Assembly: GCA_004335635.1 (NCBI GenBank)
Contig: QAXH01006170.1
Coordinates: 16,642 to 30,458 of the forward strand
Direction: 5' to 3'
Length of the DNA: 13,817 bases
From: Chloromonas sp. AAM2
Lineage: Eukaryota; Chlorophyta; Chlorophyceae; Chlamydomonadales; Chlamydomonadaceae
Shown: piece by piece, positions 1 through 9,000 of the stretch
Position numbering within the stretch: position 1 is the first letter of the stretch
Layout of the letters: each line of letters opens with the position of its first letter
Made by a program: the position numbers and the translations under genes
Notes under the pieces: generated by a model
What the model was told of the DNA's origin: nothing
The model's database searches: none
What the model saw: only the letters and a program-made list of their open reading frames with translations

Positions 1-176
1 AACAACATGTCATCCTACCTGCAACAACATGCCATCCTACCTGCAACAACATGTCATCCTACCTGCAACAACATGTCATCCTACCTGCAACAACATGTCA
101 TCCTACCTGCAACAACATGTCATCCTACCTGCAACAACATGCCATCCTACCTGCAACAACATGTCATCCTACCTGC
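1..176. repeat. 22-bp minisatellite spanning the exon 5 splice donor of eEFSec
   Basis: Eight back-to-back copies of AACAACATGTCATCCTACCTGC with no spacer. Copies 2 (23-44) and 7 (133-154) share the same T-to-C change. On the gene strand each unit reads GTAGGATGACATGTTGTTGCAG, so every unit border is CAG followed by GTAGGA. The real exon/intron junction (173/172) is the first such border. The array touches base 1 and probably continues. Confidence 0.97.
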
Positions 177-2783
177 AACACGGTTCCTGTGAGCACTGTT
201 CCCTGTCCCTTGATGGGGAAGCAGTGGTCAATCGCGAACAGCAGGGGCCCCGATGGCTCCGAGGGCCTGTTAGGCGTTATCATGCTCATGAGGGCGGTGC
301 GCAGAGTGTCAATGCCCAGCGCGTCTGGACAGTCCGACTGGCCGGTGCAACCACCCCCTGCATGCACGCATGCATGCATGCATGCATGTTCAATCGGAGA
401 CCTCTGCGGTCTGCGTCTGGACTGTGGCGTCAGCGTGAGCCGGCATGCTACAAACAAATGACACAAGTGTGACATGAGTGAGACATGGTACAGTGTGGCA
501 TGAGTGAGACTGAGTGGTCCAGTGTGTGACGTGGTGGACGTGTGGAGTGGTGGACGTGGTGTGACGTGTGGAGTGGTCCAGTGTGTGACGTGATCCTAGA
601 AGAAGTTTCAAAGGCCACTGTTGTGTTGAGATACCAACCCCCAAAGTGCGTTGGTCGCCATACCTGGTTTCGCAGCAATAGGGATCATTGTTACGCCAGC
701 AAACTTGGTCAGATTGAAGGTGGCAGCCAGCCGCTTGGCTGCTTTACGTATCAACTTAGGCCGATCCTCCACAGGTAATAAGTCGATTTTATTAAGAACC
801 ACCACTAGATTGTTGGTGGCGATTTCCCCTATCACCAGACACTCCGCTGTCTGGACTTGCATGCCTGCATGTCAAAGGGATCAAAGGGGTCAAGGCACAT
901 CAAGACACATGCATCCCAGTGGAATTCATCACTCAATCCTCACATCACTCACCCTTCATAACATCCACCACCAGAACGACCATGTCTATGATCTGCACAC
1001 CCCCTATGATCGTCCGAATGAGGGAGGCGTGTCCGGGGCAGTCGACAAGTGTGAACTGAAGCTCGTCATAGGGCAGGTGCGCCAGATGGGGGGGCATGGG
1101 TGCCTGTGGACAAAGAGAGACCATGAGTGAGCTTGGGGCTATGGATGCGAGCTGCCCTATCAGGGACTTGCAATTGCCGGGCAGAAAACAAAATATTTCC
1201 AAGGCGAGTAGGGTGGTTCAGGCCCAAATCAGAAGTGCATGGGACGGGATTCGAAACAACGATAGATGAGGCATACTCAACACACTCTGCATTCTTCACT
1301 TCACTGCAAGCGTTAGGACTCGTCAGGCAGCCAGGGATCTGCAAGCACCAGCGATTCAACACGCATCCAGCAAACGTGCCATCGTCATTTTATGTGACCG
1401 TGATTGGGCCCGCTAGGTGCATTTGAGCACTTGGCATGTCTCCAGCACTCATGAAACGTTTGGTGGCTGGATTGCACTGTTTGTCAGTTGGCCATATAAA
1501 TGGCTTGTGCACACGTGCCGAGCACGTGCTGCTTGCAGACAACTAAGTCCCCCAGTTGACAAGCCGGTGAGCCCATCATGCATGCGATGCATGCTGGTAA
1601 GAACACGTGTCACTCGTGCTTGCGGGCTGGGTCTCCATGTCCCCTGACTATGGGAGTGTGGGTTCTGTCGCTGCCCTGGTTCCGTGACTGCCCTTATGAC
1701 CTTATTAATTGATGGAGTTGCGGTCACTTCTTCAAACCTTGATCTTGCTCCTTCTACCCCTGGCCTCATTCATCCCCAGCCCTGGCCCCGTTCAACCGCA
1801 GCCCTGGCCACGTTCAACCGCAGCCCTGGCCACGTTCAACCGCAGCCCTGGCCACTGGCCGCTGAGCCCAGGCTCAGAGTGAAGCCTCACTCATCTCCAG
1901 CCCGGTCACTCACTCATCTCCAGCCCGGTCACTCACTCATCTCAGCCCTGGTCACTCACAGTAAAGGATGAGAATCCCAGATCCAGAGTGATGCCCCTTT
2001 CCTTGCTCTGGGGGTGCTTGTCCAGGGCGGCTGTGGAGAGCTTGGTGGACAGGGCGGCAACTGCACACAAACGGAGGACTTCATGCATTGCCATCAATTT
2101 CGTGCAATGTTCCTGCAATTTTTCATGCAATTTTCCTGCAATTTACAGGAAGCGGACAGACAGAGGTATGGTCCCAAACGGCTGTAAGGAACTTGACAAA
2201 GTCAAAAGCACGTTTGTGCAACGTCCAGGTGTGCAAACATGAAAGCAAGCAACGACACATGAAATCAAACGACACAAAACAAAACATGAAAGCAAGCAAC
2301 GGAGAACTGTAAAGGCTCTACGCCTGAATGTGCACGCATAGTCTTCAGCCTGAGAAAGGTGCCACAGCCAGCCATCCTGGGAAATGTGGAAGGAAAAAGG
2401 ACGCCACCACTGCAGTCACTATGCTTACATCTTCACAAACCATTAAAGGCCCAAATGCCACTCCAACACTAAGACTCCCAAAACGGCCATGTTGTAAACG
2501 ATGGTGTTGCATGCAGGTGTGCACGGCAGATAGTGTCCCATCGGCCATGCATGTGCCCCAAGTGAACAAAGGCACTCAACACTGGCGCTCAACTCCACAG
2601 GGCAAAACGTCCAACAACCAATGCAGATGTTGCATGGTGGTGTGTGCATCAAACAGATCTCCATACACGCAGCATATGCGTCACATGCTCACCTAGGCTT
2701 GTCTTTCCGCTGTCCACGTGCCCTAGCACCCCCACGTTGATGTTCAGCACTCGGGGACCGGCTGGCTGCTGTTTGCCAGACAT
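1..2783 (-). CDS. EEFSEC: Selenocysteine-specific elongation factor eEFSec (SelB), N-terminal 243 residues, five exons, 3' end off window
   Basis: Translational GTPase that carries Sec-tRNA to the ribosome at UGA codons recoded through a SECIS element; acts in the cytosol. Coding blocks on the minus strand are 2783-2693, 2060-1960, 1103-953, 864-664 and 357-173, all in consistent phase (729 nt, 243 codons). Visible motifs: G1 GHVDSGKT (residues 21-28), switch I region KERGITLDLGFSSF (50-63), G3 DCPGH (85-89), G4 NKID (139-142) and AAKPG (178-182). The start of beta-barrel domain II follows, with DHCFPIKGQGTVLTGT (225-240). The block MQVQTAECLVIGEI after the G3 region and the DHCFPIKGQGTV segment are typical of eEFSec rather than EF-Tu or eIF2-gamma. 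The ATG at 2783 gives the short N-terminal lead usual for the family. The rest of domain II, domain III and the C-terminal Sec-specific domain IV lie beyond base 1. Two of its introns begin in minisatellites built on the splice donor. Confidence 0.95.
173..357 (-). CDS. EEFSEC: eEFSec exon 5 (residues 182-243), start of domain II
   Basis: Acceptor TGCATGCAG ends at 358, inside a CATG/TGCA-rich stretch. GG completes Gly182; then comes GGCTGQSDCPDALGIDTLRT and the domain II signature DHCFPIKGQGTVLTGT. It ends in phase 0 after Gln243 at donor GTAGGA (172-167). The last eight exon bases, TGTTGCAG, and the donor belong to the 22-bp tandem array that fills the beginning of intron 5. Any later donor in the array would append V-G and then a TGA stop. 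Confidence 0.9.
358..387. repeat. CATG/TGCA palindromic microsatellite at the exon 5 acceptor
   Basis: About 30 bases of alternating CATG and TGCA steps, self-complementary over most of their length, abut the 3' end of eEFSec intron 4. The stretch supplies the TGCATGCAG acceptor. There is no clear polypyrimidine tract next to it on the gene strand. Confidence 0.85.
466..595. repeat. GT/GA-rich direct repeats inside eEFSec intron 4
   Basis: Degenerate GTG/GAGTG-rich DNA within the 306-nt intron 4 (358-663). A perfect 22-base repeat, GAGTGGTCCAGTGTGTGACG plus TG, occurs at 512-533 and 571-592, and shorter GTGGTGGACGTG words repeat between them. No coding potential was seen. Confidence 0.8.
664..864 (-). 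CDS. EEFSEC: eEFSec exon 4 (residues 115-181 plus one base)
   Basis: Acceptor GACATGCAG ends at 865 after a short 88-nt intron; GC completes Gly115. It encodes MQVQTAECLVIGEIATNN, then the G4 strand VVVLNKIDLLP and the end of the G domain with IPIAAKP. It ends one base into a Gly codon at a GTATGG donor (663-658). Confidence 0.95.
953..1103 (-). CDS. EEFSEC: eEFSec exon 3 (residues 65-114 plus one base)
   Basis: Acceptor TTTGTCCACAG ends at 1104. The exon encodes a slightly extended loop rich in Pro and His (APMPPHLAHLP), then YDELQFTLVDCPGHASLIRT with the G3 motif, and the following hydrophobic strand VVLVVDVMK. It ends one base into a Gly codon at a GTGAGT donor (952-947). Confidence 0.95.
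1790..1855. repeat. 22-bp tandem repeat in eEFSec intron 2
   Basis: Three perfect copies of a 22-base unit beginning GTTCAACCGCAGCCCTGGCC at 1790, 1812 and 1834, with a degenerate partial copy upstream (1776-1789). It is separate from the donor-linked 23-bp array that lies nearer exon 2. Confidence 0.93.
1891..1959. repeat. 23-bp minisatellite starting exactly at the exon 2 splice donor
   Basis: Three head-to-tail units (1891-1913, 1914-1936, 1937-1959). On the gene strand each starts GTGAGTGACC and ends GAGATGA. The first base of the unit next to the exon is the G of the GT donor, so array border and exon border coincide. A fourth donor-like GTGAGG follows at 1890. The exon-proximal unit differs slightly (CAGGGCTGAG against CGGGCTGGAG). 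Confidence 0.95.
1960..2060 (-). CDS. EEFSEC: eEFSec exon 2 (residues 31-64)
   Basis: Acceptor TTTGTGTGCAG ends at 2061; the first two bases complete Val31. It encodes AALSTKLSTAALDKHPQSK and then ERGITLDLGFSSFT, the switch I region. It ends in phase 0 at a GTGAGT donor (1959-1954). The donor is the first base of a 23-bp tandem array in the intron. Reading past the donor gives VSDQG and then a stop. Confidence 0.93.
2061..2692 (-). other. EEFSEC: eEFSec intron 1 (632 nt)
   Basis: GT-AG intron splitting the codon for Val31. It contains two imperfect copies of an AACATGAAAGCAAGCAACG block (2237-2303) and diverged GTTGCATG-containing blocks near 2500-2530 and 2625-2650. No exon or RNA gene was recognised. 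Confidence 0.85.
2693..2783 (-). CDS. EEFSEC: eEFSec exon 1 (residues 1-30 plus one base)
   Basis: Starts at ATG (2783-2781) and encodes MSGKQQPAGP followed by the beta strand and P-loop GHVDSGKTSL. It ends one base into a codon at a GTGAGC donor (2692-2687). The next exon completes this as GTT (Val31). There is no room for an organelle presequence, in agreement with a cytosolic factor. Confidence 0.93.
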
Positions 2784-3750
2784 TACGACCTGTGTGACAC
2801 CAAAGACACGCATGGGATGCAGGGGCATTATCCCATATTGACGTATCTACAAGTAGAGTGCCCAATCCGGTTAGCTGGCTCAGTACGTGCGTGTATGGAT
2901 GGATGGGGCTTGGCCTGTAAGTCCGTCTGGCATGGAGTTTGCTCTGATGCCTGGTGAACGCTCAGCCTGTAGCACTGCATGTTCCTGCTGGGTGTTTCCT
3001 AGCCTGCACTTGCCTGTACCACCCTTTCCTCAGAGCTGTGCTGTCGGCAGAGCAGGCCTTCCAAAACACAGATGCCAACAGGACCTTTTGGTGTTGGCAG
3101 GCTGGGGTATGTGATGAGGTACGCTAGAGTGCGAGTTGATACTGTACTCCCAGGGCTGGCATGACTGAACTTAACCTTGCTGATGTATCCATGTCCAGAT
3201 GTCCAGACTGTCAGTTGACGTGTCACTGGCGTGTGGTCGTGGATGCGGAAGTACGTCTGGGTGAATGTTTTGAATACGCAGCCAGAGGACGGATAACGCA
3301 GTGCTGGCGGACAGCGTGCAAAGCTTCGCAGGGTCTAGCAACGTCCATCATCACGTGCAATCGGTTGCGGCAAGAATCAGTCAAATCAGCAGTCAGCCAT
3401 TCTTACGCCTCAGCCAGTGTTTCAGGTCTGAGTTAGCCTTCTTATTGAACGCCTGAATGACTGATGCCAAGTGCTACTCGGTAGAGTTTTCCGCTGTGAT
3501 CACTCACATGATCGCCACACGATTTCATCGGTATCGTGCCATGGTGATAGCGATGCGTGTCCACGAAGCCCGCCGCCGATTGTGGCGAGCGTGAAACTCT
3601 GCACGTTTTGTTAAACGACTCAGCTTGGCCAGTTGCCAGATGCCGTGCCAATTTAGGCACCATTTTTCCACACCTCAAGCTTTGTATGGCAGCTGACTCA
3701 AGCAGCAAGCTTAAATACGTATGCCCTGAATGTTCCCTAAGGCCTTCTGT

Positions 3751-4010
3751 ACTGCCCTTTGTGCCAGCTCCACCGTCACTCGAGTGATTGCAAACTGCAC
3801 AGCCTGTGGGTGGTGGTAGGTGTAAAAAAGCCTGACCACGTCATTGACCTCTACGTGTGCAAGCTGGTGAGCAAGCAAACACAGTCTAGGCGAAAATAAT
3901 CTGTGGAGGCTGGGGACGTGGCCAAGCTGTTGGACGCTACCGTCACCCATTTTTTTTGTTGTACACTTTGCAATCACTTGAGTGACAGTGGAGCTGGCAC
4001 ACAGGGCAGT
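3751..4010. repeat. Inverted repeat with 51-nt arms and a 158-nt spacer
   Basis: Arms 3751-3801 and 3960-4010 are reverse complements at 46 of 51 positions (word GTGCCAGCTCCAC and its complement). A run of eight T lies just left of the right arm. Both arms, read outside to inside, can be translated as TALCASSTVT(R/Q)VIA. Three of the five differences fall at silent third positions, hinting at descent from coding sequence. It may be a foldback element, a remnant of a duplicated transposon gene, or a hairpin RNA source. Confidence 0.85.
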
Positions 4011-4110
4011 GAAGGACGTTCTAGCAAACACAAAGGACGTGTTGGGAATCACATGTTGGTCCAGCTGCCATATGCTTTGATGCGAGGCATCTGGAGCATT
4101 AGATCTGGAA

Positions 4111-4158
4111 AACATCTGGTTGGCACAACATCTGGCTGGCACAACATCTGGCTGGCAC
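4111..4158. repeat. 16-bp tandem repeat, three copies
   Basis: Units of AACATCTGGCTGGCAC at 4111, 4127 and 4143; the first has T for C at one position. The array lies 100 bases right of the inverted repeat. No function is evident. Confidence 0.93.
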
Positions 4159-4361
4159 AACATGCAGCATCTCGCCAGACTGGCTGAGTCTTCCGCATTC
4201 TAGCAGATCACCACTTTCTCCAAAATCATTGGGTCAGCGATGGACATGCATGGCTATCACCATCCTTCCCCAACGAAGCCATGGTACACGCTTACAAGGT
4301 GGGAGTTGCTCACATCATTGTATAACGCAATGTACTGTTGGCGGTTGTATATGTGTGTGTA

Positions 4362-4500
4362 TTTACACCAGGGAAGCCGTCAGAGGACACGGAACGGGAT
4401 GTGCACCGCCCTGGCCTACCCTGAGCAAGAAAGCAAAACGAAAGCAGGGAACAAAGCAGGCAAGGCAGGCCAACCCAAAGCAAAACAGGAGAGAGCCGCC
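4362..4500 (+). repeat. Dispersed repeat, copy 1 (core 4362-4431 plus purine-rich tail)
   Basis: The core starts TTACACCAGGGAAGCCGTCA, contains GGGATGTGCACCGCCC, and ends CTACCCTGAGCAAGAA. It is followed by an AAG/CAG-rich tail (AAAGCAGGGAACAAAGCAGG) that is also recognisable after copy 2. Copies 1 and 2 match almost base for base through the core. The short core and A/G-rich 3' tail are SINE-like, but no convincing pol III A and B boxes were seen. Confidence 0.85.
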
Positions 4501-5648
4501 GAAGTCAACGCGGCGGTGGCCGGGTTGTGTTAGCTACAGACTTGCTCAGCATTTGCTACCTTAGATCCAGCTGGCCAGTCAGGAACGCACGCTGGAACAC
4601 TCCAAAACAATTCTCTTCTGCTTTTGTGGGCATGAGTTCTCCGCAGTCTGCTCGATGTTTGCGTAAGTGCTTCCTGACGTCGGTCTGGCTGCCTAGGTTC
4701 GCGACTAACCTTCCAGCTCGCCTAAGATGCCAATTGAGCGATGGCCATTTCGTGAGAGTATAGAATGTCGCGCGTTTGGGATTACAACACTGGTTTGCGT
4801 ACTTCTGGTCAGTCTCCTGGTATGATATAAAGTGTCTACGGTAAGCTTTTGGGTGTCTTGAGCCATGAATGATACAGCTGATGACTTTCTGGCCCACTGT
4901 CGAGGCAGGGGGTAATCAACATGTGTGGCAGCTGAAGATCATTTTCTTGGCACACATTGGACGCGACTTGACCACCAAGGACACCTGCCAAGGGCACGCA
5001 CGGGATGCAGGGGCAGCTTGGTCACCACAGGCAGAGCCACCCCGCATGGTGCGCAAGACAGCTGACAGCACGCAGGACAGCAGGAGGCGTGCCTGATGCT
5101 CTGCGCCGGGCATTTGTGCATCTGGGTTATGCGACATTTTCATGTGATGAACAACTTCCGTAAATATGACGGCCTTCCCGGTGATGGCGGGTGACCGACA
5201 AATGTTGTTGTTTGGATCCACTCCCAAGGTTTTTCTGATGTTGTGCCTGTTTCGCGGGTGAAATTTTGTCACGGCTGGCGTAGCTGCCCCTGTTGCCTCG
5301 GCTAAATGTTGCCTCGGCTGAATGGTCGAGGTCGCATTGAAGGTCGCTCGCGGAACCGAGCAAGGTTACATCGGAGACGCATTTGCATCAATGGCTGCTC
5401 ATCAAGCATTGTGCACTCGCAATGCATCGTCGGACTTGTATGGCTCGCTCAGGTGCACCATGAACGGGTTTACTCATCAAACGGTTGCAAAAGCGCGTTG
5501 GCTCTGACTACGTTATTCATCTTCGCTCGCCACTTAGTAGTGGCTGACTATGTCTCTCCCAGCTGCCATCAAGTAGCCCGATACAATGTACCCAGAGCCC
5601 ATGATTACAAAGCGTGCACATGTCCTTTACCAATCGTGACCATCTCGC

Positions 5649-6077
5649 ATGGCCACCATGCAGTGGACCAGGCTCCACAGACCTCCTCATCTCCTTGCCT
5701 GCACAGGCAGCTCAGGGCAGTCAACTGCTAACTATCCACTGTTCAACTCTCAAGTGTCCATTAGCCTCAGTAGTCCGCAGCCCCTCAGCGTACATTTAGT
5801 ACTCTGCAGGCCCACAGCTTTCTGCAGCCCAGCTCAGCGATTGACACGGCACGTGTGCGCCGCCAGTGTTGCACTGCCACCAGTTGAACCAGCGATCACT
5901 GCAGGATGGGGCCTGTGGGGCTTGTTGGCTGCTGGAGGTGCCTTGGCTCAGCTGTCAGGGCGGTGGCAGTGGGGCAAGGCTCTCTCCAGCCCATTGGTGG
6001 CGATGGGGGCCGGAGTGGCGATGGCAGCTGGAGGAGTGCTGCCTAGTGATTGCCCAAGCTATGATGTGGTGTGGCAG
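5649..6077 (+). CDS. DUF819 gene exon 1 (residues 1-143)
   Basis: Encodes the presequence and the first two hydrophobic segments: WGLWGLLAAGGALAQL (87-102), then SSPLVAMGAGVAMAAGGVLP (113-132). It ends in phase 0 after VVWQ at donor GTGCGG. An internal CTGCAG at 5899-5904 could act as an acceptor in the needed family region, so a separate upstream first exon is possible. The continuous frame from 5649 gives a sensible transit peptide, so I kept one exon. Confidence 0.8.
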
Positions 6078-9000
6078 GTGCGGGGAAAATCCTCGGGCAC
6101 GTGTGCACGGACAACGTATGGTGGTGTGGGGCAAAGGTGGTGTGGCACAGGACTGTTGAATATTTGAAGGTGTTCAACCCAATGGAACAGTTGTAGTTGA
6201 TCGATTTGTTACATCAGGGAAGCCGTCAAAGGACACGGGACGGGATGTGCACCGCCCTGACCTACCCAGAGCAAGAAAGGAGGAGAGAAGCAGGAACAAA
6301 GGCAGAAGTAGGCCCGAAGGCACAAAGGAACACGGCAGAAAGGAATGCAACCGGTTTTGAAGAACAGAAACAGAGCACAGAGGAAGCCTGCAAAGTGTGC
6401 TAGTCCAAGCGTGTCAAGTAAAGAGCAATGCATGCCATGAGAAGAGTCCAAGCCAGCCACGTCAACAGTCCGTGCAGTTAGTGGCTTCCGAAGGCGTGGC
6501 AGCCTGGCCTGGCAGGTCAGTGGCAACGACCATGAACATGATAAACAGCGTACCGTCTGTGGTGTATGCGTCACATGTGCAGTACATCATGCCCTGTTGT
6601 ACACGCAGTATCTCATGCCGATGGCTGCCTCGTGCTTCATGCTCGAGTCGGACCTTACACAGCTAGGGGCCAACGGCGGGCCGACACTGATAGCCTTCAT
6701 CATAGGTAAGCAACAGGTCGTTGTGTTACTACTGTGATGCTCCAAACTGGGCTGCATCCAGTGGGCCAGACCGTACATTGACCAGAATGTTAATTTTACA
6801 ACCGCTGGACGGAAGTTCAGCTTCTGAAAGGCTCCACCCAGCCATACCAAGCAATGGAGATGATGGCGTGATATGGATCGTGTGGATGCAGCCAAGCACA
6901 TAGTTGGTGTGGCCCCATGTGTGTCGAACCGTGTGTGTGACATTGCGTGTGACATTGTGTGTGACAGTGAGTGGCCTGCATGTGACTTGTAGGAGGGTTG
7001 GGCATGGTGATGGGGGCCATGGTTGGCTGGGCCCTGCTTGGAGGCTGCATGGGGACGGAGGGGGGCAAGCTGGCTGCCTGCCTGTGTGCGTCGTATGTGG
7101 GTGGAAGTGTCAACTTTGCTGCTGTGGCCAAGGTTGGTGCCTAGGGTAGGGCTAGGATGGCACGTGCAAGAGACTGACTGATCCTGGGGTTGTTGTGACG
7201 GGGAGTAAGGGCAAAACACGTGACCAGTCGACTGAAATTACACACCCTATGTAGTCTCTGCTGTCAAAGTGATACCCGCCCGGCTAGGGCAGCACAGGGT
7301 AATGCTTTCTTGTCTGTTTGCGACCTGCCGATGTTCACTTTATGTTCTCATTCAAACCATTTCACAAGCTATACACATTAATATCAAATGTCTATGAACG
7401 ACACATGCAAGTGCCGATTCTCCAGACCATTGAGATCCGAAGTATCTATACGACAAACACACACCATTTAGGTTCCGAACCAAACCAAACCGATCAAGCA
7501 CTTCTCTGCATGCAGGCTGTGTCTCTGCCTGCGGCTGCTGTGCCGGCCGCCGTGGCCTTTGATAACCTCGCCATGGCGGGCTTCCTGGCAGCGCTCTCTG
7601 CTGTGCCTGTGCCACACACACTGAGCACTGCCCGACCAGCAATGCATCTCAGCAACACCACAAACGGCAGCAGCAGTAGCAGCAGCAGCAGCAGTAGTGT
7701 CAGCCATGTGACATCGGAGAGCATAGCCCTGACCCTAGCAGCCAGTGCAGCAGCATGCAGCATATCAAAGCATGTGGCGGAATCCATCAACATGCCCAGT
7801 CTGCATCTCATGCTCATGGCAGTTTTCACAGCCGTCTTTGCAGCTGCTGGCCAGCGCTGGCTTTCTCCCAACCCAGGCAGACAACTTCCCACCCCAGCAG
7901 CTGTTCTAAGCCCCGTCAACAGTGATCCAACTCGCACAAACAGTCCTACCATGACATTTAACCAGGCCTCTGCTAGGCCTTCTTCCCATTCAACCTCAAC
8001 TACCACCTTCCCTTATCCCAGCTCCACCCTCACATCCACATCCACATCTAACCCTGCCAAACCTTGTCGCCAGTCAGCTGCCGATACAGTGCAGCTAGGC
8101 CTTACCACACGCTCAAGATCAGACCCCATCTTCACCCAAACTCCAACATCACCCGCAAGCTCTGACGCCAGCCTTAGCCCCCCCATTACTCCCACCCCCA
8201 CACCAGCCCTCAATCCCACCCCGAGCCCGAGTTCAAGCAGAATTCAGACATCAAGCCAAAGCGCCACCAACACCTCCAGCATAAGACCTCAGCATACTGG
8301 CCTCCATCAAGATTCGGATTCCGTCCCCCGTCATCAGACGTTTGCTGGTGCCACTCAGCTTGGCGGCGCATTCATGTCCGTTTTCTTCGTAGTCATTGGC
8401 TGCAGTGCGGGGTCCCTGCACAGCCTAGCCAGACCGGAGGCGCTGGGCACACTTGGGTTCCTGATCGTTATGGTGTGCACACACTGTGAGTGGTGGGAAC
8501 GGGTAATGGATCCACATCTGATTGGTTTTGCTTGTGCGGTGGGCAGTGGGTGGGTGCATGTTAACAGCCCCCGATGGATAACGCTTACTGGTCACAGCTG
8601 ATTGGTCCACAAATCATCGGTCTACAGGTGGTTGGTCACAGCTGATGGACACACAGCTAATCAATCCACCCAACTGGCCCAGGTGTGATGGTGCTGGTGC
8701 CTGCCCTCCTGTGCCCTGTCCTCCTGTTTCCTGTCCGACCTTGAACCAAGTTTTCGCTCATGTGCAGGGGCGTTCCTGCTGCTGGTCAACCTGGCGCTGC
8801 GCCTGCCCCTGCCGGCCGTGGTCTTGGGATCCAACGCTAACGTCGGGTGGGTGCACAAGCACTCTGGTTGCGGTGTTTGATGAACACCATGCCTGGCCTT
8901 GTTCCACGGCTTCTGTGTTGTTTTTGTTGAAGTTGTGTACATGACGTTCAGTCCGAGGAGGACTGCTCCCAGTTCAATCCGGGGAGGGAGGAAAACCGGG

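Larger units (their letters stand above)
1104..1959 (-). other. EEFSEC: eEFSec intron 2 (856 nt)
   Basis: GT-AG intron between phase-0 exons 2 and 3. Its 5' end is the 23-bp donor-containing array, followed by a 22-bp array at 1790-1855. The remaining ~680 bases hold no coding block that I could join and no RNA gene that I recognise. Confidence 0.88.
2784..5648. other. Divergent intergenic region without a recognisable gene
   Basis: About 2.9 kb between the start codons of eEFSec (minus) and the DUF819 gene (plus); both promoters must lie here. Open frames on both strands are short and match no family I know. The longest, a 150-codon minus-strand frame (4163-3711), crosses both arms of the inverted repeat and is treated as repeat-derived. 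No convincing TATA box was placed. Also present are a 16-bp tandem repeat (4111-4158) and one copy of the dispersed repeat (4362-4431). I see nothing specific in 2784-3700 or 4510-5640. Confidence 0.6.

Noticed and set aside
1..176. CRISPR-like array
   Set aside because: The repeats are directly adjacent with no spacers, and the locus is eukaryotic and intronic; it is a minisatellite.
7..472. Repetitive plus-strand open frames reading SYLQQHVILPATTCHPTCNN
   Set aside because: They are translations of the 22-bp minisatellite and of the antisense of eEFSec exon 5.
1236..1260. GGGATTCGAAAC as a tRNA B box
   Set aside because: No A box, no anticodon arm and no cloverleaf could be formed around it, and it is inside eEFSec intron 2.
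1484..1500. CCATATAAATGG as a TATA box
   Set aside because: It lies inside eEFSec intron 2 with no gene starting just downstream on either strand.
3711..4163. 150-codon minus-strand open frame
   Set aside because: It crosses both arms of the inverted repeat and the 16-bp repeat, matches no family I know, and has no conserved motif; treated as repeat-derived.
4556..4897. 113-codon minus-strand open frame with HLRKHRADC
   Set aside because: The His/Cys spacing hinted at a zinc finger, but no full motif or splice context was found, so it is not listed as a gene.
4916..5272. 118-codon minus-strand open frame
   Set aside because: Composition is mixed and no recognisable domain is present; it could be a transposon remnant but evidence is lacking.
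7318..7515. Start of the long plus-strand frame at ATG 7318 as the DUF819 N-terminus
   Set aside because: These codons lie upstream of a good acceptor at 7515 and do not resemble DUF819; the true N-terminal half is encoded by exons 1 to 3.
7494..8006. 170-codon minus-strand open frame
   Set aside because: It is antisense to the DUF819 exon 4 low-complexity and membrane-coding region.
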